64,000 nt of DNA from Chromatiaceae bacterium (GCA_019356535.1 CP037918.1:2078315-2142314), one strand, 5' to 3'; counted from the stretch's first letter, positions 46,242 through 56,788 are shown. Translations and numbers: made by a program. Notes: generated by a model not told the origin, from the sequence alone.

Positions 46242-46448
46242 TGATTGACCCTCCAAAAATGCCAACAGGGTGGCCATGGCGCGGCAGGGCACCATCGCGA
46301 AGCCACCATTTCTACAGCGCTGATCCTCGGGCGATTACAAGCGGCGTCTGCAGACGCTCTAGGTATTGCGGCAATGCCCCGAATCCGGGGTCCGCCTATT
46401 ATCGTTATTTACTCTGCGACCGGATCCAGCGATACCCGGCCGCCGCTG

Positions 46449-46454
46449 ATACTA
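46449..46454 (-). promoter_or_regulatory. Possible extended -10 for sqr
   Basis: TAGTAT with a TG three bases upstream on the minus strand (TGCTAGTAT). No good -35 is seen. It would give a leader of about 200 bases. The remainder of the 287-base gap 46242-46528 holds the terminator of the upstream gene and no reading frame I would call. Confidence 0.3.
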
Positions 46455-46496
46455 GCACAGTACCCTTTCGCTGGGCACGGAAATTCTGACACATCT

Positions 46497-46528
46497 GACA
46501 AAATCAAAGTGACGCCGACCGGCGTCAC
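46497..46528 (-). terminator. Terminator of the DUF302 gene
   Basis: GTGACGCC and GGCGTCAC around GGTC (46528-46509), followed by TTTGATTTTG on the minus strand, immediately after the stop codon. Confidence 0.75.
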
Positions 46529-47053
46529 TCACAGGTCGCCGTTCACGCCGGCATCGATGATGCTGTAGATGGTATCGCGCACCTGCTTGGCCAATGGCTT
46601 GAGGTCGTCGGGCAGATCCACCGCATGCAACATCATGTCCATGTTCATGGTCACCAGCCAACCCTTGCCATTCTCGTCCTCGACCACCGCGATCCGGCAG
46701 GGCAGGAAGCCGGCGAAGATCAGGTCGTGCTCGACCATGCGCTTGGCAATCAGCGCGTCGCAGAAGGCGAGGATACGCATGTAACGTGCCTCCTCGCCCA
46801 TCGCCTTGACTTGCTCGGACAGGGGCAGATCGGCCACCAGCTTGAAGTTGAGCTGGTTGGCGCGCAGCTTCATCGAGTCGATGGCGTCCTCGATGGTCAC
46901 GTCCTCGGCCAGAGGAAAACGCTGGATGCTGTTGGCGACCATTTGACGGGCGACCATCTCGTCGAATGGCGGAGTGTCGATCCGCTGCTTATCGGCCGCC
47001 TGGACGTTCAGAGCAACCAGCAGCAACAGGGAAAACAGGGCAGCAATTCTCAT
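46529..47053 (-). CDS. DUF302-family periplasmic protein
   Basis: 174 residues from ATG 47051-47053 after GGAGAG. A signal peptide (MRIAALFSLLLLVALNVQA) leads to a DUF302-like domain: SIQRFPLAEDVTIEDAIDSM, then LAFCDALIAKRMVEHDLIFA, FLPCRIAVVEDENGKGWLV and MNMDMMLHAVDLPDDL. DUF302 proteins accompany sulfur-oxidation genes in many bacteria, but their activity is unknown. It lies upstream of sqr on the same strand, with a terminator between them. Confidence 0.8.
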   Translation of the reverse strand: MRIAALFSLLLLVALNVQAADKQRIDTPPFDEMVARQMVANSIQRFPLAEDVTIEDAIDSMKLRANQLNFKLVADLPLSEQVKAMGEEARYMRILAFCDALIAKRMVEHDLIFAGFLPCRIAVVEDENGKGWLVTMNMDMMLHAVDLPDDLKPLAKQVRDTIYSIIDAGVNGDL

Positions 47054-47136
47054 GGTCTCTCCTCGTGCTCGGCAGGGTGGATGCACGCAGTATGCCGCAT
47101 ATCCGCCCGACGGGTAACGTGGACAAACCCTGATCC

Positions 47137-48837
47137 TCAGCGGGCTCCCCGGGTCAGTCGCCGCCAGAGCCATCCCTGGGGCGCAGGACGACCAGTGAGT
47201 ACATAGTCCAGCGCAGCATCGTGCCCCAGGTTCCAGGCCAGGCGGGTGAAGGCGGATTCCTGCCCCACCACCAACAGGCGATCACCCGCCGCCACGCGGA
47301 AATCGTCGCCCGGCACCAGGATGTGCTCGCCGCGACGCTCCACCATCAGCACCAGACAACAGAGCTTGCGCTCGCGCTGCCAGGGATCACGCAGCACCTC
47401 ACCCAGTCGTACCACCTCGCCCCGTTGCAGGTGCCGCAGCAGGGCATTCGCGTGTGTGACATTGATCTGCAGCTCACGCACCAGGGGCACCTGGTCACCG
47501 AGCAGGGCGATCAGCCGGGCGATCAGCTCGCAGGCCCAATCGTTCTCACGGTGCACCGCCAACGAGAAGAAACGGGAGAGCATGGGCGTGGCGAGCAGTA
47601 CGCGGATGCGTTCGGCAATGATGGCGCTGGGCTGCATCACCATATCCGCGTTCACGGCTTGCACCAGGTCGCGATTCTCCGAATGGTTCTGGCGCAGGAT
47701 CACGAACAGGTCGGGACGCAGCTCGCGTGCGGTCATCACGATGGACAGGTTGTTGGCATCGTCGTCAGTGCCCGCGATCAGCCCCACCGCCTCGTCGATA
47801 CCGGCCTCGCGCAGGGTCCGCGCCTCAGTGCCCCGCCCCAGCACATAACCGGGCGGTGGCTCGCCGGTGATATCGGGACGCGCCTCGACCACGGTGATAT
47901 CAATCCCCTCGCGCGCCAACCGCGCCACCATGGCCTTGCCGAAGCGGCCATAACCACAGACCAGCCAACGGCCTTCGGCCGGAGGATAGACCGGCTCTTC
48001 CAGCGCCGCACCGCGTTCACCGCCCAGCCAACGCTGCAACAGGTAGAGACAGGGCATCTGCAGCGCCAGCACCAGGTGTCGGGCAAAGGTTTCGAAGGGA
48101 TCGACGATCTCATCGGTGCCGAAGGAGGCCATGTTGTCTTCGACGTCGCGCGAATCGGCACGACAAATCACCTTGATGTCGGGATGCAGCAGCTTGCTGG
48201 TGATGGCGATCTTGAGGTTGGTCAGGTTGTCGTCAGTGACCGCCACCACCCCGGCACAGGCAGGGTGCGGCAATCCGGCCTCCTGCAGGTGCAGCGGGTG
48301 ACGCGCGTCGGCAGCCAGCGCCGGAACATAGTCGCGCAGGTCCTGCAACTGGATCATGGCGATACGTTCCTCGTCGCGGTCGAGCACCACCACGTGCTGT
48401 CCCCGCTCGGTGAAGGCACGCACCAAGGTCTGCCCGGTCTCGCCATAGCCGCACACCAGGTAGAAGGGCTCGCGCATCTGGCGCACCTTGCGTGCAAACA
48501 GGCGCTCGGCCACCGCGCGCTGGAAGGTCTTGTCCTGCAAAAGCGAGATGATGGTGCCGATGGCATACAGCCAGGCAATGACGGTGACGTAGATGGAGAA
48601 GGTCACCCACAGACGCTGGGCATCGGAAAAGGCATAGGGAATCTCGCCGAAACCGATGGTGGTGGACATGAAGCTGACGAAGTAGAAGGCATGGAAGATA
48701 TCCATGTGCCAGAGGTTGCCATCGGCATCCCGCCCCGGGATCAGCGTCATCCCCAGCACCGTGATCGCATACACCGTGACCAGCGTGAGCAGCGGCAGAC
48801 GCATGCGCCGCATGATGAGGAAGACGATATTGTTCAT
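47137..48837 (-). CDS. Potassium channel with two TrkA-N/RCK domains
   Basis: 566 residues. A pore module with two helices (LLTLVTVYAITVLGMTLIP and VTFSIYVTVIAWLYAIGTII) and the loop FYFVSFMSTTIGFGEIPYAF, in which TTIGFGE is the selectivity filter, a TxGFG variant of TxGYG. Two Rossmann RCK domains follow: YLVCGYGETGQTLVRAFTER at about 127 and WLVCGYGRFGKAMVARLARE at about 299, with a C-terminal TrkA-C-like part near 475-550. It probably gates K+ flux in response to nucleotides. It is 15 bases downstream of the DUF6394 gene and likely forms one unit with it. Confidence 0.88.
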   Translation of the reverse strand: MNNIVFLIMRRMRLPLLTLVTVYAITVLGMTLIPGRDADGNLWHMDIFHAFYFVSFMSTTIGFGEIPYAFSDAQRLWVTFSIYVTVIAWLYAIGTIISLLQDKTFQRAVAERLFARKVRQMREPFYLVCGYGETGQTLVRAFTERGQHVVVLDRDEERIAMIQLQDLRDYVPALAADARHPLHLQEAGLPHPACAGVVAVTDDNLTNLKIAITSKLLHPDIKVICRADSRDVEDNMASFGTDEIVDPFETFARHLVLALQMPCLYLLQRWLGGERGAALEEPVYPPAEGRWLVCGYGRFGKAMVARLAREGIDITVVEARPDITGEPPPGYVLGRGTEARTLREAGIDEAVGLIAGTDDDANNLSIVMTARELRPDLFVILRQNHSENRDLVQAVNADMVMQPSAIIAERIRVLLATPMLSRFFSLAVHRENDWACELIARLIALLGDQVPLVRELQINVTHANALLRHLQRGEVVRLGEVLRDPWQRERKLCCLVLMVERRGEHILVPGDDFRVAAGDRLLVVGQESAFTRLAWNLGHDAALDYVLTGRPAPQGWLWRRLTRGAR

Positions 48838-48852
48838 GGCCCGAACCTGGCC

Positions 48853-49236
48853 TCAGCGGCGCAGCATCACCGTCTCGATGATGAGCAGGATCACCGAGAC
48901 CACATTGGCCAGCATGGCGCCGGCTGACAACGAGACGATGCTCGCGGTGACCGTCTCGGTCAGCCCCACACCATTGACGTGCACCGCCATCACCCAGACC
49001 AGCACCGCGGCGAACAGCTGCATGATGGCCACCAGGCTGGTGGCCAGCAGCACCGCGCCCATCTGGCTGCGGTCGCCGAACTTGAGGATGGTGGCGATCA
49101 GGTTGACCACCACCACCGCGAACAGCTCATAGACATGATGATGTGCCGGGTCGTCGATCTCACCCAGCACAAAGCCGAAGTTGAGCGTCAACGACAGCAC
49201 GATGAAGAAACCGAAGATCACCTTTTCCGGATTCAT
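48853..49236 (-). CDS. DUF6394-type membrane protein
   Basis: 127 residues with four hydrophobic spans (FGFFIVLSLTLNFGFVLGEI, VYELFAVVVVNLIATIL, GAVLLATSLVAIMQLFAAVL, ASIVSLSAGAMLANVVSVIL). It carries a conserved HHHVYELFAV stretch. It precedes the K+ channel gene on the same strand, a pairing I believe recurs in gammaproteobacteria, so it may be an accessory channel subunit. The family name is my best match from memory. Confidence 0.7.
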   Translation of the reverse strand: MNPEKVIFGFFIVLSLTLNFGFVLGEIDDPAHHHVYELFAVVVVNLIATILKFGDRSQMGAVLLATSLVAIMQLFAAVLVWVMAVHVNGVGLTETVTASIVSLSAGAMLANVVSVILLIIETVMLRR

Positions 49237-49344
49237 CTGTCCCCCGTCCCCATTTGGTATCTTCCGCCGATCCTAGCAGACCACTGCGCGGGAGGCCCGT
49301 GCGCGCGCAGGATGCCAGACCAGACGCCTTCAAACAGAGACGCC

Positions 49345-50211
49345 ATGCCAAGCGACACACCCACACGACCGCTGCCTGCCATCGCCCTGGTGGTAACCGC
49401 CTGCGCCGTGCTCGCCGGCATGGACGCCCTGGGCAAGCACCTCTTACAACACCTGCCGGCAGCGCAGGTAGTCTGGGCACGCTATACCTTCCACACCATG
49501 CTGGTGGCTCTACTCTTTGGCCCACGCCACCACCACGACTTTCTGCGCCCGACCCATCCCTGGCTGCAACTTTTGCGCGGCCTCTGCCTGCTGGGCGTCA
49601 CACTCGGCATCTACCTGGCACTCCACCGAGTACCGCTGGGTGACGCGACTGCCATTCTGTTTCTCGCCCCGGTCCTGGTGACCCTGCTCGCCGGGCGCTG
49701 GCTGGGCGAGCCGATACGCCCACTGCACTGGCTGGCCCTCGGCCTGGGCCTGGCCGGCGTACTGGCGGTGATCCGCCCCGGTTTCCGCGCCTTCGACCCG
49801 GCACTGCTGTTGCCGCTGGGCTCGGCGCTGCTGCTAGCGGTGTATTTCGTACTCACACGCTGGTTGCACGGGCGCGACCGCACCATCACCACCCTCTTCC
49901 ACACCACGGTGGCCGGCAGCCTGGTCCTGAGCCTGGCTGCGCCCCTCTACTGGGTGCCACCGCAGCCCGGGGAATGGCCCCTGCTGGCGGCCATGGGCCT
50001 GCTTGGGGCGAGCGGCCACCTGATGCTGATCCGCGCCTTTCACCTGCACCAGGCCTCGGCCCTGTCGCCCTGGCTGAACGCACAGGTCCTGGCCGCCGCG
50101 CTGTATGGCCTGTGGCTGTTCGGCGAGCCACTGGGCCTGCCCTTCCTGATCGGCGCCAGTCTGATCGTGGCCGCCGGCCTGCTCTCGCACCGCGCCTCCC
50201 GCCGATCTTAG
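49345..50211 (+). CDS. DMT-superfamily permease (EamA type)
   Basis: 288 residues with ten membrane helices arranged as two EamA repeats: AIALVVTACAVLAGMDALGK begins the first, LLLPLGSALLLAVYFVLTRW the second. The VPLGDATAILFLAPVLVTLL segment, where helix 4 meets the substrate path, is typical. Exports or imports a small metabolite; substrate unknown. Start ATG 49345 gives a short cytosolic tail; an ATG at 49312 would add 11 residues. Confidence 0.85.
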   Translation: MPSDTPTRPLPAIALVVTACAVLAGMDALGKHLLQHLPAAQVVWARYTFHTMLVALLFGPRHHHDFLRPTHPWLQLLRGLCLLGVTLGIYLALHRVPLGDATAILFLAPVLVTLLAGRWLGEPIRPLHWLALGLGLAGVLAVIRPGFRAFDPALLLPLGSALLLAVYFVLTRWLHGRDRTITTLFHTTVAGSLVLSLAAPLYWVPPQPGEWPLLAAMGLLGASGHLMLIRAFHLHQASALSPWLNAQVLAAALYGLWLFGEPLGLPFLIGASLIVAAGLLSHRASRRS

Positions 50212-50328
50212 ACGAAGGTCGAATGTCGCAGCCTCTCGCCTTGACCTACGATAGGCGGTTACACCGCAGGCGCGCCGATGCCCTATCATTCGGCGACGCA
50301 TCCATAAAGAGAACGCGAGGAGGCATCC

Positions 50329-52272
<1,944 letters not shown>

Positions 52273-52319
52273 CCCCTTCGTCGCCTGCCGGCAAATGCCG
52301 GCAGGCGCCCCCCGAGACC

Positions 52320-52556
52320 ATGGCAGAAGACATTCATCGCAAGGCACTCGCCCTCATCGAGCAAGGCGACTGGGACGCCGCGCACCGGTTGGTCCAGTCG
52401 CACGGCGACCGCCTCTCCTGCCTGATCCACGCCTGGCTGCACCGCGAGGAAGGCGACCACGGCAACGCCGCCTACTGGTACGCGCGCGCCGACGAAGCCT
52501 TCCCCGACAACAGCCGGGAAGAAGAACTCGAACGCCTGCGCGGGCTGATCGGCTGA
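52320..52556 (+). CDS. Small conserved hypothetical protein
   Basis: 78 residues from ATG 52320, 47 bases after acs. ALALIEQGDWDAAHRLVQSH and CLIHAWLHREEGDHGNAAYW, then YARADEAFPDNSREEELERL, look like a single TPR-like helical pair. It is a family I have seen as unnamed small proteins of gammaproteobacteria. Cytosolic; function unknown. Confidence 0.75.
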   Translation: MAEDIHRKALALIEQGDWDAAHRLVQSHGDRLSCLIHAWLHREEGDHGNAAYWYARADEAFPDNSREEELERLRGLIG

Positions 52557-52721
52557 GCGGAATCCGGCCTGGACGGATCGGCAGCGGCTACCCGCAGCGG
52601 CCAATGTCGCCGGATCGAAACCCGTTGAAGGCTGGTCCCCTGTGACCTCCACCCTGACAGAATGGAATCTCCGGGCCAGCTCGCTGTTTCACCGGCTACC
52701 CGGCGAGACAGGCGCCGAACA

Positions 52722-52743
52722 TTCGCGGCGAGGACGCCGCTCC
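52722..52743. repeat. REP-like repeat copy
   Basis: TTCGCGGCGAGGACGCC plus GCTCC matches the reverse strand of 23175-23196 at 21 of 22 bases. It lies just downstream of the proline/aromatic-rich gene in a 204-base gap (52557-52760) that holds nothing else I can name. Confidence 0.55.
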
Positions 52744-52760
52744 CACCTATCCGTCTGCGT

Positions 52761-53495
52761 TCAGGTCGCCTGTGGCGCCGGGGCTGCCGCCTTGGGCTCC
52801 TTTGCGGGTGCCGCCGAATCTGCCCCCTTTTCGGTCTTCGGCGGCGCAGCATCGCTGCTGCCGGCAGGGGCCTCGACAGATTTTGCCTCATCTGGCGTGG
52901 CCTTCGCTGCCTTGGCCTTCTCCGGCCCGGCGGCAGGGGAAGATGGTCTCTGTGGCCCCTTGCCCGGCTTCGCCGGTGCCGACGGCGCTACCGCCCCGGG
53001 CGGCGGGACGGGATAGGGACGCCAGCCCGGTAGCGGTGCATAGCCCGGTCCAGGCGGTGGTGCCCAGCCCCAGGCGGGATACGGTGGGTAGGGATAACGA
53101 TAACGCCCCCTACCCCAGCGGTCGCCGAAGGAGGGCGTCCAGCGATCACCGAAGTGGAAACGCTGCGGCCCGAAGCTGAAACGGCTGGTATTGCCATCGT
53201 CCCAGTCGCCGAAGCTCCAGCGGCGATCCCAGCCCTTGCCCTTGTCTTCCCTGGCCTCCGGACGCGGATGGGAGCCGAAGCGCCAGGCAGAGGGCTCGTC
53301 ATAGGTTCCCCAGTACCAGCGGGGGTTGTAGTCCCGGTAAACCGGCGGTGGATAACCCCAGGGATAGTGCTCGGGATCGTAGTCGTAGAAGCCGTTGTCG
53401 GAATCGAAACCGAAACCGAATCCGGCATAAACCAGTGATGGCAGTACAGCCCCCATGGCCACCAGCCACCGACCCTTGCGCAAGCGATCGTTCAT
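52761..53495 (-). CDS. Secreted Tyr/Trp/Pro-rich protein (sulfur-globule-protein-like?)
   Basis: 244 residues from ATG 53493-53495, after GGAGGAG. A signal peptide (cleaved near VYA) is followed by GFGFGFDSDNGFYDYDPEHY and by about 110 residues dense in Trp, Tyr, Pro, Gly and Arg (such as YRYPYPPYPAWGWAPPPGPG). The C-terminal 75 residues are Ala/Pro/Lys-rich and disordered. Low-complexity aromatic secreted proteins of this type line sulfur globules in purple sulfur bacteria, and the host seems to oxidise sulfide, but no sequence motif proves that role. Alternatives are a surface or spore-coat-like structural protein. No Cys after the signal peptide. Confidence 0.6.
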   Translation of the reverse strand: MNDRLRKGRWLVAMGAVLPSLVYAGFGFGFDSDNGFYDYDPEHYPWGYPPPVYRDYNPRWYWGTYDEPSAWRFGSHPRPEAREDKGKGWDRRWSFGDWDDGNTSRFSFGPQRFHFGDRWTPSFGDRWGRGRYRYPYPPYPAWGWAPPPGPGYAPLPGWRPYPVPPPGAVAPSAPAKPGKGPQRPSSPAAGPEKAKAAKATPDEAKSVEAPAGSSDAAPPKTEKGADSAAPAKEPKAAAPAPQAT

Positions 53496-53594
53496 GGCTC
53501 CTCCTGGTTCGTTGTCCACCGGCCCACATATAGGTGCGATAACACCGGAAATCAATTCTTCGCCCCGGGGATGCAGACACCCCCTGACGCCTGG

Positions 53595-53640
53595 CTGACC
53601 TGGATCAAGTCCCGCGTTCAACCGAATTGACCTGCATCAA
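53595..53640. promoter_or_regulatory. Two FNR/Anr-type boxes
   Basis: CTGACCTGGATCAA (53595-53608) and TTGACCTGCATCAA (53627-53640) each resemble TTGAT-N4-ATCAA; the second differs at one base. Their centres are 32 bases apart. They lie in the 291-base gap between the aromatic-rich protein gene and the nifJ remnant and could control either side under low oxygen. Confidence 0.6.
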
Positions 53641-53786
53641 ACCGGGGACCGGCGACCCTTGCGCACGGACCGGCCACCTCTCAAGCTGAGGCCAGCAACA
53701 TAAAGCGCCCCGATGAGCAAGTCGTAGATCGCGCGCTCTCGTCCCAGGGCCCATGCGAATCCCCAAACCATCGCAAGACGGACACC

Positions 53787-54020
53787 ATGCTGGCCATCGA
53801 CGGTAACGAGGCGGCAGCGCGCATCGCCCACCTGACCAACGAGGTGATCGCCATCTATCCCATCACCCCGGCCTCGCCGATGGGCGTGTTGGCCGGGTTC
53901 TCGGCTGGCGACAAGCCGGTGATGAAGCAGTATCGGGCACTGATGGCCATGAGCTACGGCAACATCCACGTGGTACAGGCGGCCTTGTCAGGCAGGCGCA
54001 ACGGGCGCACATCAAGCTAA
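53787..54020 (+). pseudogene. Deletion scar of pyruvate:ferredoxin oxidoreductase (nifJ)
   Basis: 77 residues. The first part, AIDGNEAAARIAHLTNEVIA and YPITPASPMG, is the start of NifJ/PFOR domain I. It then jumps, in frame, to GFSAGDKPVMKQYRALMAMS and YGNIHVVQAAL, which matches the thiamine-diphosphate domain near residue 1000 of the roughly 1200-residue enzyme. A short unrelated tail ends at TAA. An internal deletion of more than 2.5 kb has fused the two ends. The next gene, a dihydroorotate dehydrogenase-like protein, is the usual nifJ neighbour. The product cannot be functional. Confidence 0.75.
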
Positions 54021-54054
54021 CCAGCGAAGCCGGAGCGGAGGAGAGAAAATCGTA

Positions 54055-55065
54055 ATGAACCTGAAGACCCAATGGCTGGGGTTACACCTGGACAACCCTT
54101 TCGTGCCCTCTGCCTCGCCACTGACCCGCAGCCTGGACACGGCCCGCGCACTCGAGGACGCCGGCGCCGGTGCCCTGGTGATGTATTCGCTGTTCGAAGA
54201 AGCCATCACCGCCGAGGAAGAGGCCATGGTGCGTTTCCTGCACCACCAGGACCACGGCCACGCCGAGGCCAGCTCCTCCCTGCCCGATCACATGGACTTT
54301 CCCGGCGAGCTGGACCGTTACCTGGAACAGCTCGCCGCGCTCAAGGCCAGCCTCGACATCCCCGTCGTCGCCAGCCTCAACGGAGTGACCGACGGCGGCT
54401 GGCTGGGCATAGCGAAACTGTTGCAGGAGGGCGGCGCCGACGCCCTGGAACTCAACGTCTACTACATCGCCGCGGCGCCTTGGGAGGAAAGCCGCTCCGT
54501 CGAACAACGCTATATCGACCTGCTCAAGCACCTCCGCGAGGAGATCGACCTGCCGATCAACATGAAGCTCTCGCCCTTCTTCAGCTCCATCGGCCATATG
54601 GTCAAGTGCCTGGAGAACGCCGGGGCGCGCGGCGTCTCATTGTTCAACCGCTTCTACCAACCCGACATCCATATCGACAACCTGCAACTGCGACATCGCC
54701 TGCACCCGTCGGGCGCGGCCGATGCCCTGCTATCCATGCGCTGGATCGCCATGCTGTACCGTCGCGTCGGGGTGTCCCTGGGTGCCACGGGCGGCATCTA
54801 CACGGCCGAGGACGCCATCAAGCTGTTACTCGCCGGCGCCGACGTGGTACACCTGTGTACCGCCCTGTTGCAGAAGGGCCCCGCCCACCTGGCCGACATC
54901 ATCGCGGGCACACGGGAATGGATGGAGCAACAGGGCTTCGAATCCATCGACGCATTCCGCGGCCGGGTGAGTCAGTACACGGTCACCGACACATCGGCCT
55001 TCGAGCGCACCAACTACCTGCACATCCTCGACGGCTATTCGTTCCGGCCCGGCGTCTGGCGCTGA
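54055..55065 (+). CDS. Dihydroorotate dehydrogenase-like flavoprotein
   Basis: 336 residues, FMN barrel of the DHOD superfamily: LGLHLDNPFVPSASPLTRSL at the start, ALELNVYYIAAAPWEESRSV in the middle, PINMKLSPFFSS (FMN Lys), GVSLFNRFYQPDIHIDN and VSLGATGGIYTAEDAIKLLL (phosphate grip). This subgroup usually travels with nifJ-type PFOR and its role is not pyrimidine synthesis by itself; no PyrK partner is present. Preceded by GGAGGAG (54036-54042). Its partner gene is deleted (see the scar at 53787-54020), so whether it still has a role is unclear. Confidence 0.85.
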   Translation: MNLKTQWLGLHLDNPFVPSASPLTRSLDTARALEDAGAGALVMYSLFEEAITAEEEAMVRFLHHQDHGHAEASSSLPDHMDFPGELDRYLEQLAALKASLDIPVVASLNGVTDGGWLGIAKLLQEGGADALELNVYYIAAAPWEESRSVEQRYIDLLKHLREEIDLPINMKLSPFFSSIGHMVKCLENAGARGVSLFNRFYQPDIHIDNLQLRHRLHPSGAADALLSMRWIAMLYRRVGVSLGATGGIYTAEDAIKLLLAGADVVHLCTALLQKGPAHLADIIAGTREWMEQQGFESIDAFRGRVSQYTVTDTSAFERTNYLHILDGYSFRPGVWR

Positions 55066-55119
55066 GCCAGGTGCGATACGACAATACGGGAGTCCCAGGA
55101 CCATCACGCATTCGACGCC

Positions 55120-55644
55120 ATGACAACGCTCGAACTGACCCCTCGACCACCGGTGCACATCGGTAAGTTGCACGGCCACGCGACCTTTGACCGCACACTG
55201 ATCGCCGCCTTCGATCGCGAATTCGGCGGACCGCACATGCGCCAGTCCCACCTCGAGTTGGGGCGCTACGAGAACACCTGGATCGAGCGCCAGGCTATCC
55301 CCGAAATAGAACCCCTGCTCGACCTGGCCCACGAGGCGGCACGACGCATCCTCGGCCGTGGGGATCTGCGCCTCGGCTTCTGGTTCAACCTGATGCAACC
55401 CGGCGAACGCACCGCCCGCCACAACCACGAAGAAGACGATGAACTGCTGTCCGGGGTCTATTACCTGGAAACCCCACCCGAGTGCGGTGACCTGGTGGTC
55501 TATCACCCGGACGGACCGACCCGCATCACCCCGCGCGAGGGACGCTTCGTGTTCTTCGCGCCACGCCTGGCGCATGCCGTGGAGGAAAACCGCAGTGGCC
55601 GGCGGCGACTCTCGGTCGCCTTCAATTTCGGGTTGGCGGGATAG
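55120..55644 (+). CDS. 2OG-Fe(II)-oxygenase-like protein
   Basis: 174 residues, a double-stranded beta-helix. ARHNHEEDDELLSGVYYLET would hold the first His and acidic ligand, LAHAVEEN the second His, and RRRLSVAFNF the 2-oxoglutarate Arg. Substrate unknown; relatives hydroxylate proteins or small molecules. The 3' end overlaps the converging gene at 55622 by 23 bases. Confidence 0.7.
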   Translation: MTTLELTPRPPVHIGKLHGHATFDRTLIAAFDREFGGPHMRQSHLELGRYENTWIERQAIPEIEPLLDLAHEAARRILGRGDLRLGFWFNLMQPGERTARHNHEEDDELLSGVYYLETPPECGDLVVYHPDGPTRITPREGRFVFFAPRLAHAVEENRSGRRRLSVAFNFGLAG

Positions 55645-56014
55645 TGCTGGTCTCCAGGCGCTCGGTGTCGGCCAGGCGCACCCGTATCCCGTCGGTGGTG
55701 ACGAACTCGCGGTCGTCGATGTCGCCCCGGTAGGCCCGGTAGTGGCTCACATGCCCGGTCCCGGCATCGACCACCCGCACATAGAGCACATCGTGTGCCT
55801 CACGCCAGCTCGAATACAGCCAGAAGGCCGCCACCCCGAGCATCAGCACCACCACCCCACTGGCCAGCCAGCCGATCGGCAATGCCCGCCGCGGGGGGCT
55901 CGAACCCACGGGGGGGATGACCCGCGGTGGTCGCGCCTGCGCGCGCGTGCGCAGCACCAGCAAGGCACCGGCAATGACGATCACGGTCAGCAGAATCTTG
56001 CCCAGCAGTCCCAC
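55622..56014 (-). CDS. Two-helix membrane protein of unknown function
   Basis: 130 residues. A first hydrophobic span (GKILLTVIVIAGALLVL), a Pro/Arg-rich linker and a second span (GWLASGVVVLMLGVAAFWLY) precede a roughly 60-residue domain (VLYVRVVDAGTGHVSHYRAY) likely on the periplasmic side. Family not recognised. It converges with the 2OG oxygenase gene. Confidence 0.6.
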   Translation of the reverse strand: MGLLGKILLTVIVIAGALLVLRTRAQARPPRVIPPVGSSPPRRALPIGWLASGVVVLMLGVAAFWLYSSWREAHDVLYVRVVDAGTGHVSHYRAYRGDIDDREFVTTDGIRVRLADTERLETSTIPPTRN

Positions 56015-56131
56015 CTCGCAACCCTCGAAAATGGAAAAGACACAGCATAGCCGATCCTGCGCTCAGGGGTGCCTTCCGATCACCACGCGGGTAATGATAC
56101 GCCCGGCCCTTTCTGGTGGTATCGTGGTGGC

Positions 56132-56788
56132 ATGAAGAAACGCCTCATCTACTACCTGTTGCCGCTGCTGCTCGCCCTGTTGAGCAGCGGATGCAGCACA
56201 CCCGACGAACCAACCATCTCGCTGTACCTGGCGATCCAGCGTGGCGACATCGAACAGCTCGAACGTCACCTGCACTGGGGCACGCCGGTAGATCAGCCGT
56301 TGCCCAATGGCCGCTATCCGCTGCACGAGGTCGCCGCGCGCGGGCGGGTGGTGATGCTCAAGATGCTGCTCAAGCACGGCGTGCGCCTCGACCCGCGGGA
56401 TCCCGACGGCCAGACGCCGCTGGATCTGGCCATCCTCAACGGTCGCACCCAGGCCGCGCAGGCCCTGATCCGCGCCGGCGCCACCTTCGATCCATCGCAA
56501 TTGCTGCTGGAGGCAGCACGGCGCAAGGTCAGCGACCGTGACGTGGTTCGCCTGCTCGAACGCCACGGCGCTGACATGGAGGTACGGGACGCACAGGGCA
56601 ACACCCCGCTGCTGATCGCAGCAGCCAACGGCAACCACCGCCTGGTGCACTACCTGATCGAGTTCGGCGCCGACACCAATGCGCGCAATGCCGCCGGCGA
56701 AACGGCACTGAGCATCGCCCGGCGCCTGAAACGACCGGAACTCGAAGAGTTCCTGCTCGCCAATGGCGCCATCGACTCGAAGCCCTGA
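56132..56788 (+). CDS. Ankyrin-repeat lipoprotein
   Basis: 218 residues from ATG 56132. A lipoprotein signal ends at LLSSGCST (Cys21). About five ankyrin units follow: LYLAIQRGDIEQLERHLHWG, PLHEVAARGRVVMLKMLLKH, PLDLAILNGRTQAAQALIRA, a degenerate one, and PLLIAAANGNHRLVHYLIEF. Ser at +2 after the Cys suggests an outer-membrane destination. Ankyrin units bind proteins; the partner is unknown. Upstream in-frame codons from 56069 are not needed. Confidence 0.85.
   Translation: MKKRLIYYLLPLLLALLSSGCSTPDEPTISLYLAIQRGDIEQLERHLHWGTPVDQPLPNGRYPLHEVAARGRVVMLKMLLKHGVRLDPRDPDGQTPLDLAILNGRTQAAQALIRAGATFDPSQLLLEAARRKVSDRDVVRLLERHGADMEVRDAQGNTPLLIAAANGNHRLVHYLIEFGADTNARNAAGETALSIARRLKRPELEEFLLANGAIDSKP

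Noticed and set aside
47221..48927. 568-residue plus-strand frame over the K+ channel
   Set aside because: Antisense shadow, extremely rich in His and Gln, with no domain.
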